From the NCBI GenBank assembly GCA_037178625.1, contig CM074132.1, forward strand, positions 2,790,001 through 2,854,000: a DNA stretch of 64,000 nucleotides, read 5' to 3'. A program made the translations under genes and the position numbers. This document shows, in pieces, positions 10,691 to 24,136 of the stretch. The DNA comes from Skeletonema tropicum (lineage: Eukaryota > Bacillariophyta > Thalassiosirophyceae > Thalassiosirales > Thalassiosiraceae). The notes under the pieces are model-generated. The model saw only the letters and a program-made list of their open reading frames with translations. It was not told the DNA's origin and ran no database searches. How positions within the stretch are numbered: position 1 is the first letter of the stretch; every line of letters starts with the position of its first letter.

Positions 10691-13600
10691 CTAGTCCTCA
10701 TGATTATTCACAGCTTTGATCTTAATCAAAACTTTGCTGTAAATAGCCTTCATCTTCTTTGCCTCCTCCAGATAAGCATGCTCCAAGTATTCATTTAAAC
10801 CTGTGTCGCCATTCTCCACATCCAGAGCGATCCACAAAAAGTCATTGTACGAGAACTGAACACGTTGTGAACCACTCATTGCCATTTTCAAAGCACTGTT
10901 AATCAAAAACAAACCCTCATTGGTCCGGAACACACCAGATTGCAGCCTTGCGGCGATACTGAGACCAATTGCAGCTCCCTGCTGGACAGATAATTCTTCT
11001 TTTGTATCCATATTTTTCGCTATGCTCTTTTCCAGTGAAGAAAGGGAAGAATTGATGTCGTGAGAACTCCCAAGGACAGCACCAATCGCGACAGAAGCTG
11101 CCTCCTTCACCATAGTCTTATCGTCTTTCATCAAAGTTAGAATAATGCTTGTGATACTTTCGTAGATATCTCTATCGACTTTTGCACCCACTGGCCTGGA
11201 CAAGACACGGCGACAGATGCAAGCAATTCCATGCTTGACTTCAGCAGAGCAAGACGACAAATTAGATGCATGATCAAGAACTAGTTCTTCCATGACAGAG
11301 TTTGCTTCGTCTGCACCAAGTAGTTCGCAGGAATAACCAACCACCTTAGCAGCACTTTCACGGATGCCATCATCTTCATGAAGTATAAGTTCTTTCCCAG
11401 CATCAAGAGATGAAGGGACACTCTCTGCAAGTTTCACTTTGCTACCTCCGTGTTTGAGTACAACAGCCAACGCTTCAAGGGTTGCAGTTTGAATAGCAAC
11501 TAGCCCAGCAGTGTCAGCTGTTACATTCGAACTCTTTCCTAGCGATGTTGAGACAAGCTCCTTGATCAATGGGTCCACGCGAGTAGACAATGGCATCAGT
11601 AATGCAAGAGCTTTGATCGCCTCATTACGCACCTGGCGGGACGGGTCAGATAATGCCTTGACAAACGTTGTTTGGAACTGAGGAACAAATGCTCGCAATG
11701 CTGGTCCACCCTTCGTCAATATTAGACCAAGAGTTTGGACAATGGCGATCTTCACCGCAGGCGGATTACGATCACCAACAATACGAAGCAAAGGACCAGT
11801 TAATTTGATCAAGAATGGCCCAGCAAGGTATTTAGTCTGAGTAATCTTGATTAGATCACCCAGACCAGAAGCAGCAAGCTCACGGGTCGTGGCATCCCCA
11901 TACAAGATTCCTCGTTGATATATTGGTAGCAATGGTTCGAGGCCTGGGAGATAGAATTTAAGTAGAGAAGTGTTCGAGTTAGAAACCCATTTTTAATTGT
12001 GATGGCATAAAAGCAGGCAAGTGATGAATCCGAAAGACTAATCGAAACCTCCACTTTTTGTGCATCTCTATGATGAGACTTCAGGCAGTTTGTTTATGTT
12101 GTCGTCATTTTCAACTGAATCGTGGAAGACTATGGATAAAAGTACTTACCTTTTGGAATATTGAGGCCCGGTAGAAAGAAATCTCCATCACCGACTCCAC
12201 CCTTCCGGTATCGCGCATCGCTAACCATACTTCCTATCAAATCTTTAATGTATCTGATGTGTTTGACAAGCTCTTCCACTGGAACGCACTTCGTAAGTGC
12301 GCCGATGGCTGCATTATTAGCCTTGAGCACTACGTTATTGTCGTCATTCAAACGATGAATTAATTCACGAATGATGATATCCACGTCCTCGTGAAAGTCA
12401 GCAGCCGATTGCCCTGATAATAAGAGAAGAGAGACGTAGATTGTAAGAGGAAGGTAAACGATAGGAAATCACAGGACATAGGATAGAATACGTACTCTCT
12501 TCGACAATTATTTGGAGGAACCAACATGCTTCTTTTCGAACAGACTCTTTGTCGTGAGTGCATTTGCTGATCACTTCGCTAATGAGCCAATTGACACCTA
12601 CTGTATCAACGTTGTTGCATACTGCACGAGAACAACGACGAGCAGCCTCCTCCCTCAATTTTTCTTCTTCGTTCAGATTAGCACCATAAAAAGAAGACAA
12701 TTCCAGAATCAATGTCGGAATAATACTATTGAAGTGCATGTGGATTGTTTGACTCGTTGCCGCAGAAATACTGGCCAGAGCATCAGCATGACTAACCGTC
12801 AAAGGAGTTTTCAGTACCCTTGGGATGATGTAAGGCAGCAACTCCCTGCTTCGGACGCTGAGTATACCAGTCACGCCGTTGAGAGCACGAGTCTTGGTGA
12901 AATCATCTTCACTTTCCATCGAAACGAGGAGGGCGGGCACAACTTCGTCGAGTGTTCGAGTACCAACAACCTGGAACAAACTCTGAAAGCACTGTGTTGC
13001 CATTGTTCTAACCTGATCATTCTCATCACAAAGTGCATCTTGCACAACTTTGACAAGAATGTTGAGGAATTTGATGATCTGCTCTTTGCTGGAAGATGCA
13101 ATGACTTCCGCAAGTCCGACACAAACTCCCTGTCGAGTGTGCTCGTCTCCGCGATACAGTGAGTCACGTAGAACTGGGATGACTTCAGGAAGAACTTGAT
13201 CTCCAAGCTTTTGGACGATGTCACCAAGGCAGCGGCCTGCTACTTGAGTACGCTCAGGGTCACCACTTGCAAGAGAGACAACAATTTGGTCCACCAATTC
13301 TGAAAGAATCTCCCTGAGTGTCCTCGGTGTAACACTGACAACAGTTTTCCACACTTGTACTGCCGCCTGTCGAACCACAGCAGCCGTATCACTTCTAGCA
13401 AGATACAAACTACTAAGCACCCTCTTCCGCGTTTCATTACCCAGGACGAGAGCGATTTGCGCTTGTGCTCTTTCTGCCTGTCGGATATCATCCTGTGTAT
13501 CGGCATTCCCTTTGACAACCTTTGTTCCACCAAGCATGCTGAGTAAGTCACCTAGGAGTGTGAGAGAAGCAACACGAATCCTGTAGTCTTCGTTGCTGAG

Positions 13601-16600
13601 ACCATTCTCGAGAGATGGAAGTATCTTATCCTTGTGCGCTTTTCCATTGCTCTTCACCAACACTCGCCCAGCTCGCAAGGCGACGTCTCTGACGGTTTCA
13701 TTGTCATCCGCAAGACCGCTTAATAGCGCTGGTAATGATTCATCAATCAAAGAAGCGTACGCCTGGCCGAGAGCTGAAGGTAAGAATGTAAGTACCCATA
13801 GCACACCTTCTCTTGTCCCAGCCTTTGGATGGCTATTCAAAGGTAAAATTTCGTTCACCATGACATTTTGAACCATGCTTGCCCCACCAGCAACTAAAAT
13901 CTCAGTCAGCCCTTGCGCAGCTCCACTCCTCTCAACACTGCTGCCATCTTCTGATCGCAAGGTTTCTACTAGCCATGGTCGTAAATCGGGGAACGTAGCT
14001 TCTCCAACACCTCTTGTGAGCGATCCCAGTGCCTTAGCTGTTATGGATCTAACGTCAGGGATTGGGTCAAGCAAAGTAGACTTCAAATCTGGAAGAAGAA
14101 TAGGTAAGTATGGCACGAAATCTCGTGCATCATTGACCATGGTACAAATATTTCCACTGATTAAAGCTGCATAACGCTTTGTGTTGGCAGCTCGATCTCT
14201 TAGTCCTCGATGAACAACAGGAATGATGATGGAAAGACTAGGCGCATCAATTGCGTGAAGAAACTCAGTCGAAATAAGAGCTTCCAAAGCATGCAACGTT
14301 CCATTTGCGGGGTCTGTCAAAGCGTTGAGAATTGTGTCAGAAATAGAAGAGATCTCAGGGTTTTTAATAACCGTACAAATTTCCTCCAGAGCATCTTGCG
14401 CACTCTTTTTCACTTTGGGGTGTGTGTCGCTGAAGGCTTCCGTCAGCTTAGGAACGACTTTAGGAAGACAGCTGGCAAGTTGCTTCGGTGCACAATGGCT
14501 CATACTACCCAACATGTGGATACTAGCTTGCTTCGTTCTCCACTCTGGCTCATTGAATGCTTCCAATACTGCAGGCATGACCAATTTGACTCCATGACCA
14601 GATAATTTAGCCATGATCAGTCCCACAGTTTTATCTGCGGCAGTACGGACGTGATCATTGCTGTCACTGAATGCTTTCAATAGTGCAGGCAAGAGAACAA
14701 TAACATACGGTTCGAATAGAATGCCCAATCTACCGCTCAAAAGCTCAATCGCAAACAAAGAACCCTCTTTACTAGTGGGGGAACCTGAGGTGCACGCTTC
14801 TTCAAGTCGCTTTACAACATCATACTTCTTCAGACTGGCAATTCCACTACCCTTCACGACAGCAGATATTCCGTAAGCTGCACCTCTTCTTGAAGCGAGA
14901 TTGCTGCCATTGATACACTCATTCATTAGATCATCCAATAGAGATTCAACTCGTTGTTGCGTTGTTCCTTTTTTCATCAACTTTGAGAGACAAAGAGCAA
15001 CACTGGACTGGACATCTTCACTTGGCGTATTCAATGCTTTCAAGAGCATATCAACAATTCCGTCGATCTTGGTGTCATCCTTAAGATGGAGTGCAATAGA
15101 TCCCAAGGAGACAACGACACCTTCCTTTCTGAAATCAGATGCGACAACTGATTTAGGTACCTTATCGGGACTAAGTGGATTGAGATTCGTTTCATCAGCA
15201 CGACCCGTGTTCAAAACACCCTCAAGTTGAGGCAAGAAGAATGATGCTGCTTCTTCGGACGAGCCATACGATGCTACAATATCACGAGCGGCGTCACGCG
15301 AGGCATTCCGAAGACTCTCGTTTCCATCTCCAAGCCCAAAGGACATGAGAAATGAAAGAAGAATCTTGAGCACTGGAACATCCAACTTGACATTAGCTGA
15401 AGGGTCAGTGAGAGATGATATAGCACGCAAGATCCCCATTCTGGTGGCAACCTTACTGTCAGAATCCGCTTCGGCTGTTTCTTTCTTCGTCGACGATGGA
15501 CTTTTGAATTGATCCATCAATGCATCTTGGTCAAGAGACCTTTCTTTTTTAGGAGCTGCAACCGTCGCAAGCAATTTCTTTGTCGCAGCACGCTTTTTCG
15601 GAGCAGGCGCACCTGTGATCTTTGACATACTTGCAGACACACTTGATACTTTCTTCGTCTTCTTCTTCGGCAATCCGGTATCGATGACTTTCTTCTTCGT
15701 AACTTTCGCTGCAGGAAGAGGTGCGACAGGGAAAACTGACGAAGGTTTAGACGGCTTATCTTCAACGTCGTTTCCAGGTGCAGGAAATGACCCAATGTAA
15801 GTATTACAAAGCTTCACAATATTCTTCTCAGCCGTGCTTGGATGCATTCCTACTGCATGTGTGAAAGATGCAGCTGCAGCAGATGCAATCGCACTGTCTT
15901 CGTTGCTCAGGAGAGGCAACAGAGGAACGGCGTACATTTTTGTTGGAGGATCAAGCGGAGTACTGCCCACATCTACATCTGCACCATGACCATGCGCCAC
16001 TAACCATGCCCTACGTGCTGCAATCTTGATTCGATCGGCTTCGTCGTAACAGTTGAGCCAAATTCGATTTTCAATCAAAGGATTGCTCCTCACAAGTTTC
16101 GGTTGTTTCAGAGCGATGGCTGTTAATGTTTCCATAGCCGCGACTCTATTATTTTCGCCTCCCAACGCTCCTCGCTCACCTAGAAGAGGAGCAATGTCTG
16201 GAGCAGCCAAACCAGGGCCGGCAACATCAGTGGCGTAGCATGAAGTCAATGCTTCATATGGAGATGGGTTCACAAAAGTCTGTGAGCGATCATGACACAG
16301 TAATTCCAAAACGGTGCTTGCCATGTCTTTTCTCAATTGCTTCACAGCCGAATCAACTTCATCACCCGCTAGCATCGTGCAGTGCCTTTCGAGTACAGTC
16401 AGAGCCGCATCGCATCCAGGTACATTTCGTGGACCAGTTAGAGCTGCCTGAATTATCGGAAAGAGGAAGACAAATGAGTTGCCTGACAAGCAATCTCCAT
16501 ATTCATCCATCTCAAATATCGAGCAAGCAGCAGGTGCGCAAGGAGAAGGTAGTTTCAACACAGCCAAAGCACTTCCTTCCTTCTTTGGACCAAAGCTAAT

Positions 16601-19600
16601 TGTCAGCGCCCTTGCCAACGTCGGAGCGTGAGTTTCATCAATTTCATAAACACACGAAGCAAGTGTGGAGAGCGTATCGAAGCTATCCACTTTCAGTGCA
16701 TGTAATTTCAAAGCATGAGATGCAGACACAGCGGCACCAATAACACTGGGGCCAAAGATAGGGAGAGACGAATTGCCAACTTCTATATCCGATTCACAAA
16801 GACATCGGATCGCAGCCAAAGAGCGTGGGAAGTCTCCAAGAAGTATCTTCGATAGTTGGTCTCTTCGCTTCGTTTGCTGCGCTACAACTTCTTTCTCTTC
16901 AGCTGTAAGAACAATTTCAGAAGGCCCTGTTGATGCACCGTCTTGTGCTTTCTTCTTCTTCGCAAGATCCTTTTTGACTTGCTTCTCCCATTCTTCGTCT
17001 GCAAAGGAATCAAAACCTCCCCCCTTCTTACGACTCGCTGCCTTCTTCTCCGTGCCCGCTTTCGCCTTGGAGGAGGGGGCACCTTTACCAGCTGGTGCAG
17101 AATCCTTCCCCGCTGAGAATACAACTCCTTTGGGACTTCGGAAAAGTGCAACGTCATCTTCTGTCATGGACTCTGCAGACTTAATAGCAACATCAAGGTG
17201 TGATACTAAATGCATAGGAATCTTTTGAATACAGAGCTCTGACGCAAAACTGTAGGGCTTTTGTTCTTCGTCATCGGCATCACCAAATTCTGCATCGAAG
17301 CTTCCAGCAATCCCACCTAGCGTGGTAAGAAGGCTCATCGCCGCCTCGTTGACAGTGGGGCTAACTGCCTTCTTTGCATCCCATTCGACAATCTTTGGGG
17401 CGTCGCCATCATCCCCATCAGCTTTATTCGACACTTGTTCCAAATTTGCAGATGCTGCGCACAATGCAACGAACTCAGCAAGTTGATTGGTCATTTCGCT
17501 GTCACCACTTTTCTCCATGAATGGTAGAAGTGTCTCATTAATCACATCCAACATGCGACTTACAAGTGCAACGCGCTGTCTACGATTCGATTTCATCGTA
17601 GTGCCTGCATGAGACAAAATCAGTGCCCTAAACAATGCACCCGCTTTGGTCACCGCACCATCACCCATCAATTTATTCGCAACGTTTCGAACAGAGTTTG
17701 GTTCGTAGCCCTTGTGAGCAGCAGTCAAACTGAGCTTTCCTCTGCTAGCAGTATTGCCACAGCATGCTGGCAACTTATTGAAGGTTTCATCAACCGGCTC
17801 AAATTGCTCCCTCGATGATCGAGTCTCGTTTAAGGATACTCTAGCATCTTCATGCTTCAAGGATCGTTCATTCACATGGGAAAACAGTGCATACAGAATA
17901 GCATCAGCTGCATTGGCGGATGCTGGTGAGTAAGTTACAATTGTTTTCAGCGACGAGTGGATGGAAGAATAGGAAGTTGAAGATGGTGCACCCACTGTCG
18001 AAAGATAGAGTGGATTGGCTGCGCAGACAGCCACAGCTTTCGTAGCAGCACTGAAGGGACTGTCATGTCCTTCATTGAGACGTTTCTCAATCACACGAAT
18101 CAGTGGTTGATCACCTCCCCTTCCGACCTTATTGCCAACCTCTGCTTTCGCAGTGACCTTGCAATGCAGTGCAATGATGCGGTGTAGAACATAATTCAAC
18201 AATGTGTCCGCCCTCGCCGCCTCAAGCATGGAAGGACTATATAAGAAGGAGGTTTCGTGTCCCTTCACAGTCCCCCCGGCAGCAACAATCTTGGCAGCTG
18301 AGGGTGGCAACGTAAACCCACTAGAGTGGTGAGCATACATGACCAGAAAGAACACAGCCATTGTCCCATCACCCTGCGCCACAGAATCAGAAGATGCAAA
18401 CTTCTTCATTGCCGCATCAATAACCGATTCCAACCCCTGCTGTATTTTCTTCTTCTCCATCAGGTCAACAATCACCAACTCTAAAAATGTCTCACCCCCC
18501 TTTGCTCCCTTTTGGTCACTTGTAATAACATCCCCGCCTAGATACACGGAAGGGGGAGATTGGATCAACGAACCAAATCGAAACTTGAACTCCCCATCCT
18601 TGGGTGAATACTTCTTCAATGGTTCAATCAGATACCCCAAAGCTTTATCATATCCACCACCCACAGCATGACTACCATTCTTTCGAAAGAGTTGCATCCA
18701 CGTTGTAAGAGAATTATATCCAACCTCCTTCGCAACAAGGGTAGCATCTGAATTCGTAGTGCTATTCACCACCTTGTCCTTGGGTAAGACAGACACCAAG
18801 GTAGACAACACTTTATTCGCCAACTCGGAACATATGCCTTCATCGCCACCATCTCCCAAATGAAGGAGATACCGTCCAATCCCATCTAATGCCGCATATC
18901 CACCACCACGTACATCACTCGTAGTCAAGGTCGTAAATGCATCACAAATGGCCTCAACGACAATCTTGGTTGTGGCCATATTATTAAAACGACAATACAC
19001 CACACAAGTCTTCCATGCCCAATTCCTCATTTCCACCTTGGATGATTTGAAATGCTTCATTGTGGATGACAAAAGAAGTCCTCCTCCCTCGGTTAATTGG
19101 GAGGATACATCCAATACTACTACCTCTGGATCGTCACCACTGGAGGATGAGAGGAGGGAGGACAGAATGGCATGTAATAACGGCAACACTGATTCAGGAT
19201 GGGATCGCAACTTTAATCCCAATTGTGGTGCCAATTGTGTATCAAAGATGGATTGAGTCGTGCATTTGGATAGAGCATGTTTGGCCATTAGGATTTGATT
19301 TGGTTGTGGGAAGGATGGTGTTTTGGTGGTTAGTGAGGATGAGGTCATGAATAATTCCATTAATGTTGATTGGATATCCATATCCTCCTCTTCTTGTACT
19401 GATGTTCCAGCTGCCAAGGAGAGGGCAGAAAAGATGATCGATGTGTTGTTGTTGTTGTTATTGGCAGTAATGGAGGATTGATCTTGAGCCAGAGTTAGGA
19501 AGGCCTGAGATAATGATATGGATGATCCTTCCACTTGTGGTTGCTTGTTCAAGTTGAGAATAGCCTCATCCAATAGAACAACGTGATTATCCCTTGCCAA

Positions 19601-19939
19601 CAGTTGACAGAGACCTAAACACAGTGCCTTCAACGTATCATCCTCATCGTTGACATGAGACGCAATAATTGCACTCTGAATGATGGTACTCATACGTCGT
19701 GATGAGTGGATGCTACAGCAATAATTTGGTAATGACGAAGATGATGTTGCAAACTCTGCCAATATGCTTCGACATTCTGCTCCCTCGTCGCCATCATTAT
19801 CAGATTCGGCTGACGGCAGGGCAACAAGTTGAATCACCGAGTTCAAGATGACATTACGTTTGGAACGTGGTAGACCGTCAACGGAGGATAGAGAGAGCCG
19901 TAGCAGAGACTGACGGAGATCGTCACCGCCGTCGCTCAT
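10691..19939 (-). CDS. GCN1: GCN1-like translational activator (HEAT-repeat), three exons
   Basis: GCN1 binds ribosomes and activates the eIF2-alpha kinase GCN2 on uncharged tRNA or stalled/collided ribosomes. Exons on the minus strand are 19939-12496, 12413-12150 and 11943-10691. Both introns (82 and 206 nt) are GT-AG with donors GTACGT and GTAAGT, and the joined frame is open for 2,986 aa. The start is the first ATG of the long frame. The C-terminal two-thirds is a continuous array of HEAT repeats. Family-typical pieces are a lysine-rich EEWEKQVKKDL segment, SRRGAAYGISAVVKG, SGAAQGLTEI, and across the splice junctions VSDARYRKGGVGDG and NIPKGLEPLLPIYQRG. It is longer than yeast or human GCN1 (about 2,670 aa), partly through a lysine/alanine-rich low-complexity insert encoded at about 15.5-15.8 kb. 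It is probably cytosolic. The assignment is firm. Confidence 0.95.
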
Positions 19940-20370
19940 GGTGGTCGAGGCTGACGATATGAGAGTGGTTGATGCTTTTGTCCAGGCGTTGTTCTGTCGC
20001 CTTCACTCTTAAACCGATGCGTAGGGCGTAGGAGGACGACGGATTTTTGCTCATGATGCGGTCGGACGCAGGCCAGGGCAATTTTAATGACAGCGTGGTT
20101 ATTGAATCCCTCTTTTTAATGACATTACATGAAATGGCACTTTTCAGGGCCACTAAACTGTCGTTACTCACTTTCTCATAGATCACGCCCATGAGATTTG
20201 TGGGCTGTTTTGTGCTCGTAAAAATGAAGTCAAGGGCGAATGATTTGAGAGAGATTTTCAAAATGATGTGATTGAAAAGGCTGAACATTGCATTCATTCA
20301 ATTCACCAAAAGCACATATAAGAGTTGGTCGATGGTCGGAAGAAGGCTGTAGATAATACGAATAATAATT
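19940..20370. promoter_or_regulatory. Divergent promoter region of GCN1 and the 20.4-kb gene
   Basis: The 431 bases between two start codons on opposite strands must hold both 5' UTRs and promoters. I see no clear shared motif; a run of AT-rich sequence sits just upstream of 20371. Open frames here on the minus strand overlap the GCN1 start and have no support. Confidence 0.5.
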
Positions 20371-22347
20371 ATGGAGATGTTATCGTCGTCGAGATCCACA
20401 TGTTGCCGTTGCTGCGACGATGATCGGCAATCCCGACGTCGCCGCCGTCAACAAGAAAGCGGCGGAAGAAGCAGAGGCACCCTCTTCACCGTAGCCCTCC
20501 TCCTAATAATTTCAGCACTACTGCCTTCCGCCATAGCATCATCAACATCACGGCTGCGTGGTAAAAAGAAGTCCAACGATAGCCAGCGTCGTGGTCTACC
20601 CCAACATGGAGCGCAGCGTCCATCCACTCCATCTCAATATGACGAAAACACGAGGAGGCTGATCCACATCGCTTCATCTGCCAACAATCATGCCGATGCA
20701 GAGAAAGAGGAGGTAAGGAGAAAACTTGTTAGCATGCTAGACACTACTCCAGAGGAAGCTACCAACAACAGTGACACCCATGAGAGGAAACTAGCCAAAG
20801 GCAGCAGCAGCAACAGCAATAGTAACAAAAAGCTCGAAAGGAAGAAGCTAACAAAACAGGAACGCCAAAGAATCAAAAGGTTGAATGCCCAACGCAAGAG
20901 AAAGAATGCAGAGCGTAAGAGGAAGAGACAGATCAAAAAGATGCAAAAGTTATTGAATCAACATGTATCGCAGAAGCAGCAAAAGCTGAACCTGAATGTA
21001 ATGGGCGCGGGCGGGAAGGACGAGGAGGATGAAACGAACTCGTCGGGCGATGACAAACAAACAGATGGGAAATTCACATTTGGTGCCCCACCTCCTCAAA
21101 AACCCAAGCCTATGAATTCCGCTGGGTCGTTTTCAGCATATACATCTGGGAATAGTATGGCTGATATGTTCGTGGATAGTTTGGCATCGAACTTTGCTGC
21201 AAACACTTCTCCGAAGCCTCCTTCTCCGACGCCTCCTGTTCCTACTCCAAAGCCAAAGCCTCCTCCTCCTACACCTCCTACACCTCCTGCGTCAAACAAT
21301 AATAATGAGGGTGATATTCAAGCAGCTCTTGCAGGCAGCTATACCATCACTCAAGGGTCACTCGTCTCATCCTTACAAGATACATCGACCCAGATTGATG
21401 GGTTTGAAAAAGCGTCTGAATTGGAGTGGAAATTCGCCAAGAAGAATCCATGGAAAGTTACCACCGATGTTTCCTATGAAGGCAAATCAAGTCTTACGAG
21501 TGGAATGCCCCCAAGTTCTGCCACTATCCTTGGTAAATCTATTTACTCGAATATGACACTGTCTCTTGATAATGACGTTTTGAACAAGGCTAAAGCCAAG
21601 GCTAGAGGCGGTGCAGTTCTAACGTTTCAAATCAAGGCTACCGAAGCTCTCAGCTGGCCAATTTCTGCATTTATGGTAACCATCAATGATGAGATTGTAC
21701 TCTCTGCTTCCGATATAGAGTCGGGGTTAAAAGCTGTATCAACTATATGGGAACCGAATAAGTGGGCAGAATTTAGTATTGTGATTGATAGGGTAGATAG
21801 TTCCAATGCCAATTATGACATCAAGTTCATCCACGTGGCAAATCCACTGAAATTGGATAAGTTACCAAACGTTCCTGCCTATTTGGAATTGTACATGGAT
21901 GATATTCGACTTGCACCATTTATTACCAAGAATGATTCGTTAGACTTGTATACGAGTGGAAGTGATGGGGCCAAGTGGAAGGAAAGTTCGGGGGTACTTG
22001 TTGCCACTTCGGATAGCATGGGCCAGTCCAATGGTCATGCCGATCTGTCTTGTGTCGTGTACTCACAGCTTGGTGGTAGGCTGAAGTACGAATTGAAAAC
22101 TTCCACCCAAGGACCATTTGATGACCTTGCCATCTTGTTCAATGGGATACTTAAAGATGCGCAATTTGGTGAAAGTGCCAACTTTGAATATGTTCAGGTG
22201 GAAATCCCCCCAGGGAAAGTTGTTGTAACGTTCCGGCATAGGAAGAATCCAGGAGAATTGAGTGCTGCAACATTGGATAAGCTGGGGGCTGTCAAGACTG
22301 ATGGAACAAATCGGGTGAAAAGCATTGAACTTTGGGCAAAAGAATAA
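20371..22347 (+). CDS. Secreted or type II membrane protein with basic stem and C-terminal beta-sandwich-like region
   Basis: The single exon encodes 658 aa from ATG 20371. A cysteine/arginine-rich cytoplasmic-like start is followed by one hydrophobic segment at residues about 37-57, which is either an internal signal peptide or a signal anchor. Then come an RLRG-containing Lys/Arg-rich zone, a strongly basic stretch at about 155-200 (KR-rich, possible coiled coil), a short acidic stretch, and a proline-rich linker at about 280-305 (PKP and PPTP repeats). The last 330 residues alternate hydrophobic and polar positions, with spaced Trp and Asp/Asn, like jelly-roll extracellular domains. Potential N-glycosylation sites (NMT, NDS) occur there. 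It may act at the cell surface or in the secretory pathway. I cannot name a family. Confidence 0.8.
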   Translation: MEMLSSSRSTCCRCCDDDRQSRRRRRQQESGGRSRGTLFTVALLLIISALLPSAIASSTSRLRGKKKSNDSQRRGLPQHGAQRPSTPSQYDENTRRLIHIASSANNHADAEKEEVRRKLVSMLDTTPEEATNNSDTHERKLAKGSSSNSNSNKKLERKKLTKQERQRIKRLNAQRKRKNAERKRKRQIKKMQKLLNQHVSQKQQKLNLNVMGAGGKDEEDETNSSGDDKQTDGKFTFGAPPPQKPKPMNSAGSFSAYTSGNSMADMFVDSLASNFAANTSPKPPSPTPPVPTPKPKPPPPTPPTPPASNNNNEGDIQAALAGSYTITQGSLVSSLQDTSTQIDGFEKASELEWKFAKKNPWKVTTDVSYEGKSSLTSGMPPSSATILGKSIYSNMTLSLDNDVLNKAKAKARGGAVLTFQIKATEALSWPISAFMVTINDEIVLSASDIESGLKAVSTIWEPNKWAEFSIVIDRVDSSNANYDIKFIHVANPLKLDKLPNVPAYLELYMDDIRLAPFITKNDSLDLYTSGSDGAKWKESSGVLVATSDSMGQSNGHADLSCVVYSQLGGRLKYELKTSTQGPFDDLAILFNGILKDAQFGESANFEYVQVEIPPGKVVVTFRHRKNPGELSAATLDKLGAVKTDGTNRVKSIELWAKE

Positions 22348-22540
22348 TGATTCTTGAAATGCGTGTAGAGTAGAACAATACAATAAAACTTCATTTCACA
22401 TGTACACTTCGTGTCCGTCTACTAACACGGATTGATTATTCTTACAAACTATGAACCTATAACGGAGACCTAGATCTATCAACACACTCACATACATGCA
22501 CATGTCAAGCACAGACATATCTTCTTCACATCAAATGTTA

Positions 22541-24136
22541 TTATGTCCACATCTGATAAGTGCTTGTTTCAAAGGTCCTTCTATTCATCTCGACACGTTT
22601 TGCCCCACTTTCAGAGCCTTCTCCACCATCTGTTTCATCCCCCATCAATTTATTATTCTTTCTCGCACTCAAAGTCAATAGCCAGTGACTCAATGTGGCC
22701 AAAGTATCGCAAGCTAAATACTGTGCCATCCCATTCCCAGAATTATTGGCCAATGCCAACAGTGTTGCAGTACATCCTGGAGTATTTGTCAGTGTGACCA
22801 GATTGAAAGGATCGTCACTTAAATTCTTCAACGTGTGCAAAGCACTGATCTGCTGCTCTGGAAAGTCATGCTTGAAGGCCGCCTTTGTAACACTTCCAAG
22901 CAAATTGGTAGTGTTCGCCAACTCTTGACGGCAGTTGGAATCGCAGGACAGATTCTGCAATGCATACAACGCACACTTGGCACACTCTACGTCGCTTCCC
23001 TCAACATGAGTCACAAAGATTGGGGCAAGCTTGGGAACCTTGAACATGAGATGGTTCAAGTTATCAGGATGGCGTGTCAAATTGGTCAAGGTAGCCATGC
23101 ACAAGATATTCGCATTCTTCTCCATTCGATTGGCAACGTTTACCAAAGCAGTAGTAATCGATTCCATCCTTGCAAGCTTTGTAGAAACGTCCTTATCCTT
23201 ACTCAGATGCACTAACATTTTGAGAGTACATAAACGTGCTGCAATGAGTACTTTCTTGTCCTTTGCCGACTTTTTCTCAAGGTTACCATTCTTGTCCACC
23301 TCAATAACTCTAGCAATGGCATACATGAGAATACGGTTGGATGCCATTTCCTTTCGATTCTTCTTGGCCAGGAATGATGTAGACAGGCATGCTGCATAGC
23401 GAATTTGAGGGTACTTGTCCGCCATATTTCGTGCCAATGCCTCAGCAGTCTGAGGAAAAAGATAGACCATCTTCCAATTCTCCTCTGGAATGCAAAGCTG
23501 CATGAGTGCATTGATACACCGAGTCCGTTCTTCCACTGTTGCGGCGACAGTGCAGAGGACTGTAGTTAGAGAGGAGACAACCCCCGCAGTTCTCACCAGA
23601 GGGATCTGATTCGTTTTATTAAGAGTGAGTGCTTTGATTGCACCGCACGCGTTGACTCGGCGGTGGTGTGTAGCATAGGGGTCAATGAGAACATCTAAGA
23701 GTTCCTTGAGAGATGCATCAGGCTCTTTCAGCGACTCTAACATTTGCCGCTGTAGATCAATATATTCTTTATCAGCATCTTTAAGTTGTTGCACAGCTGG
23801 TTCGACCTTTTGCACCGCTGGTTCAATCTTCTCGGGAGAGGTTGTTGTTGTTGTTGCTGCTGTTGTTGTTATTGTGTGAACAGCAGGCGATGAAGACCGT
23901 GGAGATGGATTAGAAGTTCTTCGTGTAGATGCTCGCGGAGATCGCACTTCATCCCTCCGAGGCGACCTAGGGAATGAAGCAGCATTAGAGTTACTCTTCC
24001 TGTCTTTTGGACTAGGCGGAATCTTTCGAATTTGACTGTAACGCGATCGTTGCTTCAGTTTCATCTGGGATGGACTGATGACTTTTTCTTGTGAAACAGT
24101 AGAGGTTGACATTTTTACCTCTAGTGACGTAGACAT
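22541..24136 (-). CDS. Armadillo-repeat protein
   Basis: The single exon encodes 531 aa from ATG 24136. Residues 1-130 are disordered, rich in Ser, Pro, Arg and Thr with a poly-Thr run, and contain SPR/SPS sites typical of proline-directed phosphorylation. A short duplicated EPAVQ motif sits at 105-116. From about residue 125 to 500 the protein is helical with repeated Leu/Ala/Asn patterns ending in NLS or NLT (for example ALYALQNLSCDS, ATLTNLTRHPDN), characteristic of armadillo repeats. Such solenoids are protein-binding scaffolds. No kinase, F-box or other catalytic domain is attached, so the partner is unknown. Its 3' end faces that of the 20.4-kb gene, about 190 bases away. Confidence 0.85.
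   Translation of the reverse strand: MSTSLEVKMSTSTVSQEKVISPSQMKLKQRSRYSQIRKIPPSPKDRKSNSNAASFPRSPRRDEVRSPRASTRRTSNPSPRSSSPAVHTITTTAATTTTTSPEKIEPAVQKVEPAVQQLKDADKEYIDLQRQMLESLKEPDASLKELLDVLIDPYATHHRRVNACGAIKALTLNKTNQIPLVRTAGVVSSLTTVLCTVAATVEERTRCINALMQLCIPEENWKMVYLFPQTAEALARNMADKYPQIRYAACLSTSFLAKKNRKEMASNRILMYAIARVIEVDKNGNLEKKSAKDKKVLIAARLCTLKMLVHLSKDKDVSTKLARMESITTALVNVANRMEKNANILCMATLTNLTRHPDNLNHLMFKVPKLAPIFVTHVEGSDVECAKCALYALQNLSCDSNCRQELANTTNLLGSVTKAAFKHDFPEQQISALHTLKNLSDDPFNLVTLTNTPGCTATLLALANNSGNGMAQYLACDTLATLSHWLLTLSARKNNKLMGDETDGGEGSESGAKRVEMNRRTFETSTYQMWT

Noticed and set aside
12512..13162. 216-codon plus-strand ORF opposite GCN1
   Set aside because: Shadow of the GCN1 coding strand; the translation is low in structure and GCN1 is unequivocal.
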